9,414 nucleotides of DNA from Planctomycetales bacterium. Its GTDB lineage: Bacteria; Planctomycetota; Phycisphaerae; SM23-33. Under the pieces are notes generated by a model that worked only from the letters and a program-made list of their open reading frames with translations, ran no database searches and was not told where the DNA came from. This document shows positions 1 to 7,457 of the stretch, one piece after another. The stretch lies in assembly GCA_030642005.1 (NCBI GenBank), contig DAOWOP010000099.1, forward strand, positions 1-9,414, written 5' to 3'. Positions within the stretch are counted from its first letter, which is position 1, and each line of letters begins with the position of its first letter. A program made the translations under genes and the position numbers.

Positions 1-1184
1 AATGGGACACGACGCAGGCGGCTCCGCGCACTGTCAGGACGCTGCTGGACCTTGGGTATTCTGTAACGGTGTTATGCTGGGACATGTCCGGAGAAGGCCC
101 GGCTAGAGAATCGAGAGGGGATTTTGAGATAATTCGCTATCGGCGTCGCGTTGGTAAGGCCGGCGTGAAATACTTTAGTCTCTGGCTTCTCTGGTGGTTG
201 TGGCTTATGCGGAAATTTATCGTCGGGCGGTACGATCTGGTTCACGTAATGAATCTGGACGCCATGATCCCGGCTGTAATGTCTCGAATTGTCTGCAAGC
301 ATAAAATTGTCTATGACATCCGGGATGCTTGGGGTCTTTGTCTGACGGGTCAGATGTTTCCGATTCCGCAGATTTTTTGCATGCTGGACAGGTTCTTTAC
401 TCCGTTTGCGGACGGATTGCTGCTCAGTCAGGGCGACGTCCGGTTCTGCGCCCATTTCTTCGGACGCCGGGCCTGCCAACGCGTTCCTGTTATTCAGGTA
501 TTGAATGTTCCCCAGCACGACATGGGACAAAACAGCCGGATTCCCGACGCCACGCCGCTTACAATCAATTACAGCGGGCGCATTTCTGCCCTGCGGGCGG
601 CCTACGTCCTGGCCGACGGCATCAAGGGGCGAAAAGACGTTCGAATGCACGTGTACGGAAAACTGAACGACCCGGACGTACGCAAGCGACTGGAGTCCAT
701 GGACAATGTTGAATTTGAGGGACCTGTCGAGTACGATAAAGCCGTCGATTACATGGATCGGGCGGATTTGATCAGCCTGCTTTATGATCCGGCCTTGAAG
801 GTTGTCTTTATCTCCAGCGCCAACAAGATGTTTGAGGCAATGATGTTGGCCAAGCCGTACATCTGTACCGAGGGCAGCTATCCCGCCGATGTGGCCGAAC
901 GATTCAAACTCGGATGGGCCCTGCCGTATGGGGACATCTCGGAACTGCGAAGCCTTTTGGACAGACTTGTTAAAAACCCCAAACTATTGGTGGCGGCGGG
1001 ACAAAATGGTCGGGCTGCCTACGAAAAGCACTTTCGATGGGAGCAGCAGCGGGCGAAACTGATTGCACTGTACAAGTATCTCGACGGCAACGGAGATGTT
1101 CGCCCTCGCAAACATCTTGGATGGTATAGGTTTATCGACGCCTCCTCGGACGATATAAAGAACAAGGACTATATGAAAATATGA
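1..1184 (+). CDS. GT-B glycosyltransferase (family 4-like), 5' end cut by window
   Basis: Likely transfers a sugar from an activated donor to a lipid-linked glycan at the cytoplasmic membrane. The frame is open to the left edge, with no stop from codon position 3 onward. The residues before the first GTG (position 69) already read as the first helix and second strand of a GT-B N-domain (RTLLDLGYSVTVLCWD), so that GTG is an internal Val and the true start lies outside the window. Visible part: 393 residues. A very hydrophobic segment at about 170-230 (FSLWLLWWLWLM) suggests membrane association. Then come DLVHVMNLDA, the YDIRDAW motif (visible residues 104-110) and the C-domain donor-site motif NKMFEAMMLAKP, with Glu at visible residue 278. 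A C-terminal helix returns to the N-domain near FRWEQQRAKLIALY. The last codons overlap the next gene by 4 bases (ATGA). The exact sugar and linkage cannot be read from the sequence. Confidence 0.88.
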   Translation, partial: WDTTQAAPRTVRTLLDLGYSVTVLCWDMSGEGPARESRGDFEIIRYRRRVGKAGVKYFSLWLLWWLWLMRKFIVGRYDLVHVMNLDAMIPAVMSRIVCKHKIVYDIRDAWGLCLTGQMFPIPQIFCMLDRFFTPFADGLLLSQGDVRFCAHFFGRRACQRVPVIQVLNVPQHDMGQNSRIPDATPLTINYSGRISALRAAYVLADGIKGRKDVRMHVYGKLNDPDVRKRLESMDNVEFEGPVEYDKAVDYMDRADLISLLYDPALKVVFISSANKMFEAMMLAKPYICTEGSYPADVAERFKLGWALPYGDISELRSLLDRLVKNPKLLVAAGQNGRAAYEKHFRWEQQRAKLIALYKYLDGNGDVRPRKHLGWYRFIDASSDDIKNKDYMKI

Positions 1185-3310
1185 AACAAGTCCTTCAGAA
1201 TCTTCGCAGCGGTGAGACGATAGTCGAAGAAGTGCCGGCACCGGGACTTGGCGGCGGGGGTGTGCTGATTCAGACGCGGGCTTCGCTTATCTCGGCAGGG
1301 TCCGAGCGGATGCTGGTGGAGTTCGGTAAAGGCTCACTCATCGCCAAGGCGCGGTCCCAGCCGGACAAGGTCAAACAGGTCCTCGACAAGATTAAGACCG
1401 ACGGCCTGATGCCGACGCTGGAGGCGGTTTTCAGCAAACTCGACGAGCCGCTGCCGCTGGGATACTGCAACGCCGGCGTGGTGCTGGAGGTCGGACCCGG
1501 CGTGACGGAATTCAAGCCAGGCGACCGCGTTGTCAGCAACGGCCCACACGCCGAAATCGTCTGCGTGCCAAAGAACCTCTGCGCAAAAATCCCCGATGAA
1601 GTTACCGACGAGCAGGCGGCCTTTACGGTGCTAGCCAGCATCGGCCTGCAGGGAATCCGCCTGCTGAATCCGACGCTTGGCGAGAAATTCGTGGTTTATG
1701 GGCTTGGCCTGATCGGTTTGATTACCGTGCAACTGCTGCGGGCCTGCGGTTGTGAGGTGCTGGGGGTCGATGTCAATGCCGACCGGCTGAAGTTGGCTGA
1801 AGGTTACGGCGCGAAGGTCGTCAACGCTACGGCGGGTGGTGATCCTGTTACAGCCGCCGGCGCATGGACAGATGGCAAGGGCGTCGATGGCGTGTTGATT
1901 ACCGCTGCGGCCAAGACCGACGAGATAATGCACGCTTCAGCCCGGATGTGCCGGAAACGAGGCCGGATTGTCCTGGTCGGCGTAGTTGGGCTGAACCTGC
2001 AACGAAGCGATTTCTACGAGAAGGAAATTTCATTTCAGGTTTCCTGCTCCTACGGGCCAGGTCGGTACGACGAAAAATACGAACAGGGCGGGCAGGATTA
2101 TCCCAGCGGCTTCGTTCGCTGGACTGAGCAGCGGAATTTTCAGGCCATTCTTGATTCGATGCGAACAGGCAGGTTGAACGTGGACAATCTTGTTACGCAT
2201 CGTTTCGATCTTTCGGAGGCGGCCTCGGCATACGACGCGATTACCAGCGGTCGCCAGACTCTGGGGGTGATCCTGACGTACCCGGTCGAGGCCGAGCGGA
2301 CAGCGAGCATAACCGTAACGCAGATCCCTGCCGCCGAAGCCGGTCATCCGGTCGTTGGTGTAATCGGGGCAGGTAGTTTTTCCAAAATGGTGATGATGCC
2401 GTCGTTGCGCAAGACGCCCGCTCGCCTGGCCTATGTTGCGGATATAAACGGTGCAGCCGCCCAATATGCGGCAAAGAAATTCGCGGTCGAAAAGGCCGTC
2501 AATGACTACAAACAAATTCTCGACGATCCCAAAGTCAACGCGGTGCTGATTGCGGTCGGGCACAATCTGCACGCAAGATTTGTCTGTGAAACACTCCGGT
2601 CGGGCAAGCACTGTTTTGTGGAAAAGCCCCTGGCGATGAACGAAGCCGAACTGGCCGAGGTCCACGCCGCTGCCGCTGCTGTGCCGGACCGGCACGTGAT
2701 GGTGGGCTTCAACCGCCGGTTCAGTCCGCACATCGTAAAGATGACCGAACTGCTCTCCGGAAGGGGCGAACCGTTGTGCATGAACATGACAGTCAACGCC
2801 GGAATTGTTCCACCGGAGCACTGGGTGCATGATCCGGTCCGCGGTGGCGGACGGATTATCGGCGAAGGATGCCACTTCATCGACCTGTTGGCCTTTATCG
2901 CCGGTAGCGATGTCCGGTCCGTCGCGGCGATGATGGTCGGCGAAGGCGTGGCTGTTCACGAAGACAAAATGTCCATCGTACTGGGCTTCGAGGACGGCTC
3001 GGTCGGTACGGTCAACTACTTCGCCAACGGTTCCAAGAAGTACCCCAAGGAAACGCTTGAGGTCTTTAGCGACGGGCGTGTCCTGCGGCTGGACAATTTC
3101 CGCAGGTTGCACGGCTACGGCTTCAGGGGATTCAAAAAGTTCAAGACATCTCGCCAGGATAAAGGCCACGCTGCGGAGTTTGCCGCCTTTATCGAACGGG
3201 TTGGATCAGGCGGACAACCTCTGATACCGCTGGAGCAATTGGAAAACGTTACCCTCGCGTCTTTTGCGGCGATGGAGTCCGCCAAGACCGGTAAAACCAT
3301 CCAATTATGA
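1181..3310 (+). CDS. Two-domain oxidoreductase: zinc-less MDR dehydrogenase fused to Gfo/Idh/MocA domain
   Basis: A 709-residue fusion of two NAD(P)-dependent dehydrogenase types. Residues 1 to about 365 form a medium-chain dehydrogenase: a GroES-like fold, then a Rossmann domain with GLGLIG at 174-179 and VLGVDVNADR at the following strand. The usual catalytic-zinc Cys is replaced by Ser (SAGSE, residues 38-42) and the four-Cys structural-zinc lobe is absent, so it is probably not a zinc enzyme. Residues from about 388 form a Gfo/Idh/MocA domain: a Rossmann GxGxxx at 396-401, the EKP signature (Glu481-Lys482-Pro483), and GEGCHFIDL (561-569) with the His/Asp pair common to this family. Known context: such fusions occur in exopolysaccharide loci beside heparinase II/III proteins, but their substrate is not established as far as I know. 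A sugar, sugar nucleotide or polymer-bound sugar is inferred. ATG at 1181 overlaps the previous stop; a weak AAGGA lies at 1164-1168. Confidence 0.9.
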   Translation: MKQVLQNLRSGETIVEEVPAPGLGGGGVLIQTRASLISAGSERMLVEFGKGSLIAKARSQPDKVKQVLDKIKTDGLMPTLEAVFSKLDEPLPLGYCNAGVVLEVGPGVTEFKPGDRVVSNGPHAEIVCVPKNLCAKIPDEVTDEQAAFTVLASIGLQGIRLLNPTLGEKFVVYGLGLIGLITVQLLRACGCEVLGVDVNADRLKLAEGYGAKVVNATAGGDPVTAAGAWTDGKGVDGVLITAAAKTDEIMHASARMCRKRGRIVLVGVVGLNLQRSDFYEKEISFQVSCSYGPGRYDEKYEQGGQDYPSGFVRWTEQRNFQAILDSMRTGRLNVDNLVTHRFDLSEAASAYDAITSGRQTLGVILTYPVEAERTASITVTQIPAAEAGHPVVGVIGAGSFSKMVMMPSLRKTPARLAYVADINGAAAQYAAKKFAVEKAVNDYKQILDDPKVNAVLIAVGHNLHARFVCETLRSGKHCFVEKPLAMNEAELAEVHAAAAAVPDRHVMVGFNRRFSPHIVKMTELLSGRGEPLCMNMTVNAGIVPPEHWVHDPVRGGGRIIGEGCHFIDLLAFIAGSDVRSVAAMMVGEGVAVHEDKMSIVLGFEDGSVGTVNYFANGSKKYPKETLEVFSDGRVLRLDNFRRLHGYGFRGFKKFKTSRQDKGHAAEFAAFIERVGSGGQPLIPLEQLENVTLASFAAMESAKTGKTIQL

Positions 3311-3347
3311 CGCCGAAGCGGAAGACAATTCTAATTATGGCTTTTTG

Positions 3348-5525
3348 ATGATCAAAAAAATTGAAAAGTTACATGTATTGATTCAACAGTACGGGTTGAG
3401 GCGCTGTCTTTTCCGCCTCACTCACGATCTGAAGCGAAAATGCGGGATATTGAAGCAGAAGTTTCCCGCTTGGCAGTGGGACCAGCGACCCTTGGCGTAC
3501 TGGCTTGACAGGGATGCCCCGGTCGAGGCGGCAGAATATCGCTCATTTCGTGAAAAGTCTGCGGTGAGATTCTTCTTCCCATCGGGCCAACCTCCGAAAC
3601 CGAGCACAAAATGGGCCTCCGACGCCGTTGATCAGGCCGATATGCTCTTGGAGGGCAGGATGCGGTACTTTTCCAACGAAGTTGCCTGCGTTGGATATCC
3701 GGACATTGACTGGCACAGAAACCCTTTCACCGGGCAGCAGGCCGATGCGCAGCAGCACTGGTGTGATCGCGGCGACTTTGACGCCTCCGTCGGTGACATT
3801 AAGTTCATCTGGGAACCTTCACGGTTCGGATGGGCCTATGTCTTGGCGCGGGCGTATGCGGCAGGTCGGGACGATAAATATGCCGAAGCGTTCTGGCGGC
3901 TTATGGAATCGTGGATGGCCGCCAACCCGCCTCAAACAGGCCCGAACTGGCAGTGTGGCCAGGAAATCGCCATACGGTCGCTCGCCTGCATTTTCGCAGT
4001 GCACACTTTCTGGAACAGTCCTGCTACAACCGACGAAAGGGTATCGCGCCTGGTGTGCCTCCTGGCCGCTTTCGCCGAACGGATCGCCGGAAATATCAAC
4101 TACGCCCGGGCGCAGATGGGAAACCATGCTGTCAGTGAAGCGGCTGGGATTTGGACGATCGGGCTGCTCTTCCCGGAACTGAAACACTCGGACCGCTGGC
4201 GGGAACTGGGTCGGCGGGTGTTGGAAGAGGAAGCCCGCCTTTTCAACTGGCCTGACGGTTCCTATACGCAGCACTCGATGAACTATCAGCGCCTGATGCT
4301 GCACAACTATCTATGGTGCCTGCGGCTGGGCGAATTGAACGGCCAGACGTTCTCCGACCTGACGGTCGAGCGGCTGAAAAAATCATACGAGTTTCTCTAC
4401 CAGTTACAGGATGGCGACACCGGGCGTGTTCCCAACTACGGCCCGAACGACGGGGCTAACATATTGCCGCTCGATGGTTGCGACTATCTCGATTACCGCC
4501 CGATTATCGGGAGTATGCATTACCTCTTCCATCACGAGCAGTTGTATCAGGAAGGCCCCTGGCAGGAAGACCTGCTGTGGTTGTTTGGGCCTGAGGCGAT
4601 GGAGTCTGATGTGCGTTCGGACGAGCGGGTAAGCAGCGATTTTCTCACGGGTGGCTATTTCACCCTGCGTGGGCGGCGGTCGTGGGCAATGACGCGGTGT
4701 CATACCTATCGCAATCGCCCCAATCAGGCCGACATGCTGCACCTGGACTTATGGTGGCGCGGCATAAATGTGCTGAGGGATTCCGGCTCGTATATCTACT
4801 TCGACCCGGACGAACACTGGAACACGTATTTCCTGTCCACGTTGGCTCATAATACCGTTGTCGTTGGCGACGTGGACCAGATGGTCAAAGGTCCAAGGTT
4901 CAGGTGGTTCTCCCTGGTTAAGTCTCGCTTTATCGAACATGTTCAGAAAGGTCGAATCGAGATATGGCAGGGCGAGCACTACGGATACGGGTGTCTGCCC
5001 TGCAAGGCTACGCATCGCCGAACAATCTGCCGTCTCGGTGATAAGTATTGGTTGATTGTTGACGATATTATCGGGCATGGACGGGCGGACGTGCGGCTGT
5101 TCTGGCATCTGGCCGACTTTCCGTGCCGGCTTGAGGATAAGACGGTAATGATGGACGCCGACAGCAACGAGGTGTGTCTGTTTGTCGATAGCAGTAGCCG
5201 CAATATGGATGTCCGTCTGGAACGAGGCTTGGGCGACCGGCATCGCATGGGTTGGCAGTCGCTTTATTACGGGCAGCGTTCTGCGGCGCCGACGATTTGC
5301 GCGAAGGCCGACGAGGTTCTACCTGTGCGTTTCGTTACGCTGGTGAGTTTGTCCCGACCTTGTGTGGTAACGGACAGTTCGCCTGATTCCGTAATCGCCT
5401 GGTCCGAACAGGGGCGTGCTGTCGGTCGCGTTGAACTTATCCCGCCGGGCGGTGAAGGTCAGGTAATCCGCGAGGTTCAATTCGATCCTGATCATTGGCG
5501 ACCGTTACTATCAGTGAAATCGTAA
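3348..5525 (+). CDS. Heparinase II/III-family protein (alginate lyase-like), no signal peptide
   Basis: A 725-residue member of the heparinase II/III-like family, polysaccharide lyases that cleave uronate-containing glycans by beta-elimination. The N-terminal alpha/alpha toroid (to about 425) carries family motifs: DIKFIWEPSR (150-159), WQCGQEIAIR, MGNHAVSEAAG (His260), YTQHSMNYQRLMLH (Tyr306, Tyr313) and NYGPNDGAN (from 363). The C-terminal beta-sandwich (about 430-725) carries HLDLWWRG (465-472) and LAHNTVVVGDVDQM (His501). By analogy with heparinase II, Asn259/His260, a Tyr at 306 or 313 and His501 are the candidate catalytic residues. The start is ATG at 3348 (MIKKIEKL). The frame is open further left to an ATG at 3264, but that would overlap the previous gene by 47 bases and add a non-family-like leader. 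No strong ribosome-binding site is seen. The N-terminus is basic and amphipathic, not a Sec signal, so the protein looks cytoplasmic or membrane-associated, which is odd for a lyase. It may be a modifying or editing enzyme rather than a degradative one. Confidence 0.9.
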   Translation: MIKKIEKLHVLIQQYGLRRCLFRLTHDLKRKCGILKQKFPAWQWDQRPLAYWLDRDAPVEAAEYRSFREKSAVRFFFPSGQPPKPSTKWASDAVDQADMLLEGRMRYFSNEVACVGYPDIDWHRNPFTGQQADAQQHWCDRGDFDASVGDIKFIWEPSRFGWAYVLARAYAAGRDDKYAEAFWRLMESWMAANPPQTGPNWQCGQEIAIRSLACIFAVHTFWNSPATTDERVSRLVCLLAAFAERIAGNINYARAQMGNHAVSEAAGIWTIGLLFPELKHSDRWRELGRRVLEEEARLFNWPDGSYTQHSMNYQRLMLHNYLWCLRLGELNGQTFSDLTVERLKKSYEFLYQLQDGDTGRVPNYGPNDGANILPLDGCDYLDYRPIIGSMHYLFHHEQLYQEGPWQEDLLWLFGPEAMESDVRSDERVSSDFLTGGYFTLRGRRSWAMTRCHTYRNRPNQADMLHLDLWWRGINVLRDSGSYIYFDPDEHWNTYFLSTLAHNTVVVGDVDQMVKGPRFRWFSLVKSRFIEHVQKGRIEIWQGEHYGYGCLPCKATHRRTICRLGDKYWLIVDDIIGHGRADVRLFWHLADFPCRLEDKTVMMDADSNEVCLFVDSSSRNMDVRLERGLGDRHRMGWQSLYYGQRSAAPTICAKADEVLPVRFVTLVSLSRPCVVTDSSPDSVIAWSEQGRAVGRVELIPPGGEGQVIREVQFDPDHWRPLLSVKS

Positions 5526-5529
5526 AATT

Positions 5530-6780
5530 ATGAGAATCCTGGTAATTCATCAATATTTTCTGGGCAAGGGCGACGCCGGCGGGTCGAGGTGGAACCAGTT
5601 CGCAAAATACTGGGCGGCGGCGGGGCACAAAGTAACGATACTGGCCGGGATGGTGCACTATGCCACGGGTGCCAAGCCGCCGGAATACAAAGGCAAATTC
5701 GTCGTCCGCGAAAACGAACAGCCCGGCGTAACAGTCTATCGCTGCCATGTCAGCGAAGCGTATAATCGCAGTTTCCTCGGGCGGTTCTGGGCATACCTGT
5801 GTTTCGCCTTTTCCTCGACATGGGCCGGAATCGCTCGCGCTCCCAGGCCCGACGTTATTATCGCCACCAGCCCGCCGCTGACGGTGGCGATTACGATGTG
5901 GTTGCTGTCGGTCTTCTACGGCATCCCGGCCATATTCGAGGTCCGCGACCTCTGGCCCGAAAGCGCTGTCGATACGGGCGTACTGACCTCAAAACCGATT
6001 ATCTGGATGAGTTATCGCCTGGAGGAACTGGCCTATCGCCGCGCATCGTGGATTAACGTCCTGACGCCGGCGTTTGAGCAGGCCCTTATAAAGAAAAAGC
6101 GAATCCCGCCGGAGCGGATAAGCATGATCCCCAACGGCGCGGATCTTGACATAATGAAGCCGGGGCCTAAAGACAATGAGGTCCGCCGGCGTCTTGGGCT
6201 TGAGGGCAAGTTCGTCGTTAGTTATTTCGGCGCTCATGGTCGGGCCAACCGCGTCGGGCAACTGCTGGACGTGGCCGAGCGCATCAAGGATAGCCACCCG
6301 GACGTTCGCATCATGCTCGTCGGCGACGGGATGGAAAAGCCGATGCTCGTCGAAGATGCAAAGCGGCGCGGGCTGGATAATGTTATCTTCGTCGATGCCG
6401 TGCCCAAGGAGCAGGTAGCAGACTACATCAACGCCTCGGACGTATGCACAGCCGTGCTGATGAAAAACGACACTTTCAAGACCGTTTATCCCAACAAGGT
6501 TTTCGATTACATGGCCTGCAAGCGTCCGATAATAATCGCCATCGACGGCGTAGCCCGCAAACTCGTCGAGGACGCCGGAGCAGGTCTTTACGCCGAGCCG
6601 GAAAATACCGAATCAATCGCTTCTGCAATCCTGAAAATAAAGGATGCTCCCGAATGGGCCGAGAAGATGGCTGGGGCCGGTTTTCGATACGTCGGTTCGC
6701 GTTATAATCGCAGGAATCTGGCCGACCGTTATCTTGCGGTGCTTGAAACGTTAGTGAAAAAGGAAAGCCTCCGAACGTGA
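5530..6780 (+). CDS. Family-4 glycosyltransferase, WbuB/WcaI-like
   Basis: A 416-residue GT-B retaining glycosyltransferase, likely adding a sugar to an undecaprenyl-linked repeat unit. The N-domain opens with MRILVIHQYFLGKGDAGGSR, typical of WbuB-like enzymes. It has hydrophobic stretches around residues 78-96 and 115-135 that suggest monotopic membrane binding, then EVRDLWPES (137-145), the group's signature. The C-domain begins near IPNGADLDIM and has VSYFGAHGRANRVGQLLD, the MLVGDGMEK strand-loop and the donor-site motif YPNKVFDYMACKRPII, where Asp326 stands where many relatives have Glu. Length is normal for the group (about 400). It starts 4 bases after the heparinase-like gene's stop with no clear Shine-Dalgarno sequence, so translation is probably coupled. 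Its GTGA end overlaps the acyltransferase start. Donor and acceptor are unknown. WbuB itself is described as an L-fucosamine transferase, but that specificity should not be carried over. Confidence 0.9.
   Translation: MRILVIHQYFLGKGDAGGSRWNQFAKYWAAAGHKVTILAGMVHYATGAKPPEYKGKFVVRENEQPGVTVYRCHVSEAYNRSFLGRFWAYLCFAFSSTWAGIARAPRPDVIIATSPPLTVAITMWLLSVFYGIPAIFEVRDLWPESAVDTGVLTSKPIIWMSYRLEELAYRRASWINVLTPAFEQALIKKKRIPPERISMIPNGADLDIMKPGPKDNEVRRRLGLEGKFVVSYFGAHGRANRVGQLLDVAERIKDSHPDVRIMLVGDGMEKPMLVEDAKRRGLDNVIFVDAVPKEQVADYINASDVCTAVLMKNDTFKTVYPNKVFDYMACKRPIIIAIDGVARKLVEDAGAGLYAEPENTESIASAILKIKDAPEWAEKMAGAGFRYVGSRYNRRNLADRYLAVLETLVKKESLRT
6758..6765 (+). promoter_or_regulatory. Probable ribosome-binding site for the GTG-started acyltransferase
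   Basis: The purine run AAAAGGAA ends 11 bases before the GTG at 6777. It supports that GTG as the true start, which overlaps the stop of the preceding glycosyltransferase (GTGA). The spacing is slightly long, so the call is moderate. Confidence 0.4.
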
Positions 6781-7457
6781 GCGTTTCATCGAAATTGTCG
6801 AACAACCCGCCTTCGGTTACTGTCGTACCCGCTAGGCGTGAAGACCTCGAAGGTATTGCGAGTTGCCATGAGGCCGCGTTTCCCGGCGAGTTCCTTACCC
6901 TGTTGGGGTCGGGTTTTCTGCGGGCCTTTTACCGGTTCTATATCGACGATCCTGACGGTATTTGCATGATGGTGATCGACCGGGAAAACAAGCGAGTTGT
7001 CGGACTGGTTGCCGGTGGAAAACCCGAGTTGCGGGCCGCGTTCACGAAAAGGCATATTCTGCGCTTTCTAGGTACGTCTTTCTGCAAATTTTTCATTCAT
7101 CGTCGGGTTCGCCGCCGCCTGGCTGAACACTTTGTCGGACTTCTCCGGAAGGTCGGGCGAAAGATTCACCTCGTGCCGCCGGAGAAATATCCGCCGCTGC
7201 CGGAAGACCCTTCAGGGACGTGGTCCAACCTGCTTTCAGTCTGTGCGCATCCTGACTATCGCGGCTGCGGCGTGGGGAAAATGCTCATGGATGCGTTCCG
7301 TATTGAGAGCGGCCGGCGCGGTTACAGGACGATGCGTCTGAGTGTGCATAACGATAACGATGCAGCCATTGCCATGTATAAAAAAAGTGGGTGGACGCCG
7401 GTTCTTACCGTACCGACCGGCACGTACTTCAAACGTTCCGTTGGAAACGAGACATGA
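6777..7457 (+). CDS. GNAT-family acyltransferase with internal insertion
   Basis: A 226-residue acyl-CoA-dependent N-acyltransferase. The N-terminal part (residues 14-84) shows the beta1/alpha1 pattern VTVVPARREDLEGIASCHEAAF and strand VVGLVAGG. Motif A follows at 153-175: LSVCAHPDYRGCGVGKMLM, with the R-x-x-G-x-G pyrophosphate loop at Arg162-Gly167. Motif B is RLSVHNDNDAAIAMYKKSGW, the usual C-terminal Asn and Tyr helix. Between beta3 and beta4 lies an insertion of about 60 residues (86-146), rich in Arg, Lys and aromatics, which explains the length above the usual 150-180. The start is GTG, with a purine run upstream and a 4-base overlap with the preceding gene; the end overlaps the next gene by 4 bases. 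From context it probably acylates an amino sugar nucleotide or a glycan intermediate. A protein or small-molecule substrate cannot be ruled out. Confidence 0.85.
   Translation: MSVSSKLSNNPPSVTVVPARREDLEGIASCHEAAFPGEFLTLLGSGFLRAFYRFYIDDPDGICMMVIDRENKRVVGLVAGGKPELRAAFTKRHILRFLGTSFCKFFIHRRVRRRLAEHFVGLLRKVGRKIHLVPPEKYPPLPEDPSGTWSNLLSVCAHPDYRGCGVGKMLMDAFRIESGRRGYRTMRLSVHNDNDAAIAMYKKSGWTPVLTVPTGTYFKRSVGNET

Noticed and set aside
69..71. GTG as start of the first glycosyltransferase
   Set aside because: The frame is open to the left edge, and upstream codons already encode a typical GT-B helix and strand, so this is an internal Val codon.
72..650. 192-residue open frame on the minus strand opposite the first glycosyltransferase
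   Set aside because: It is a shadow of the plus-strand gene, whose motifs continue through this whole stretch.
2030..3169. 379-residue open frame on the minus strand opposite the oxidoreductase gene
   Set aside because: It lies wholly antisense to a gene with clear family motifs. Its translation is rich in Arg, His and Gln with no recognisable domain. Long antisense frames are expected in codon-biased GC-rich genes.
3264..3347. Upstream ATG extension of the heparinase-like gene
   Set aside because: It overlaps the oxidoreductase gene by 47 bases and encodes a Pro/Arg/Asn-rich leader unlike the family. ATG 3348 starts the family-like sequence.
3311..3347. Possible internal promoter or regulatory leader before the heparinase-like gene
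   Set aside because: The 37-base gap has AT-rich words but no convincing -35/-10 pair or structured element.
7391..7453. Upstream ATG extension of the second WbuB-like gene
   Set aside because: The 21 extra residues come from reading the acyltransferase gene out of frame. The ATGA overlap at 7454 gives the canonical N-terminus.
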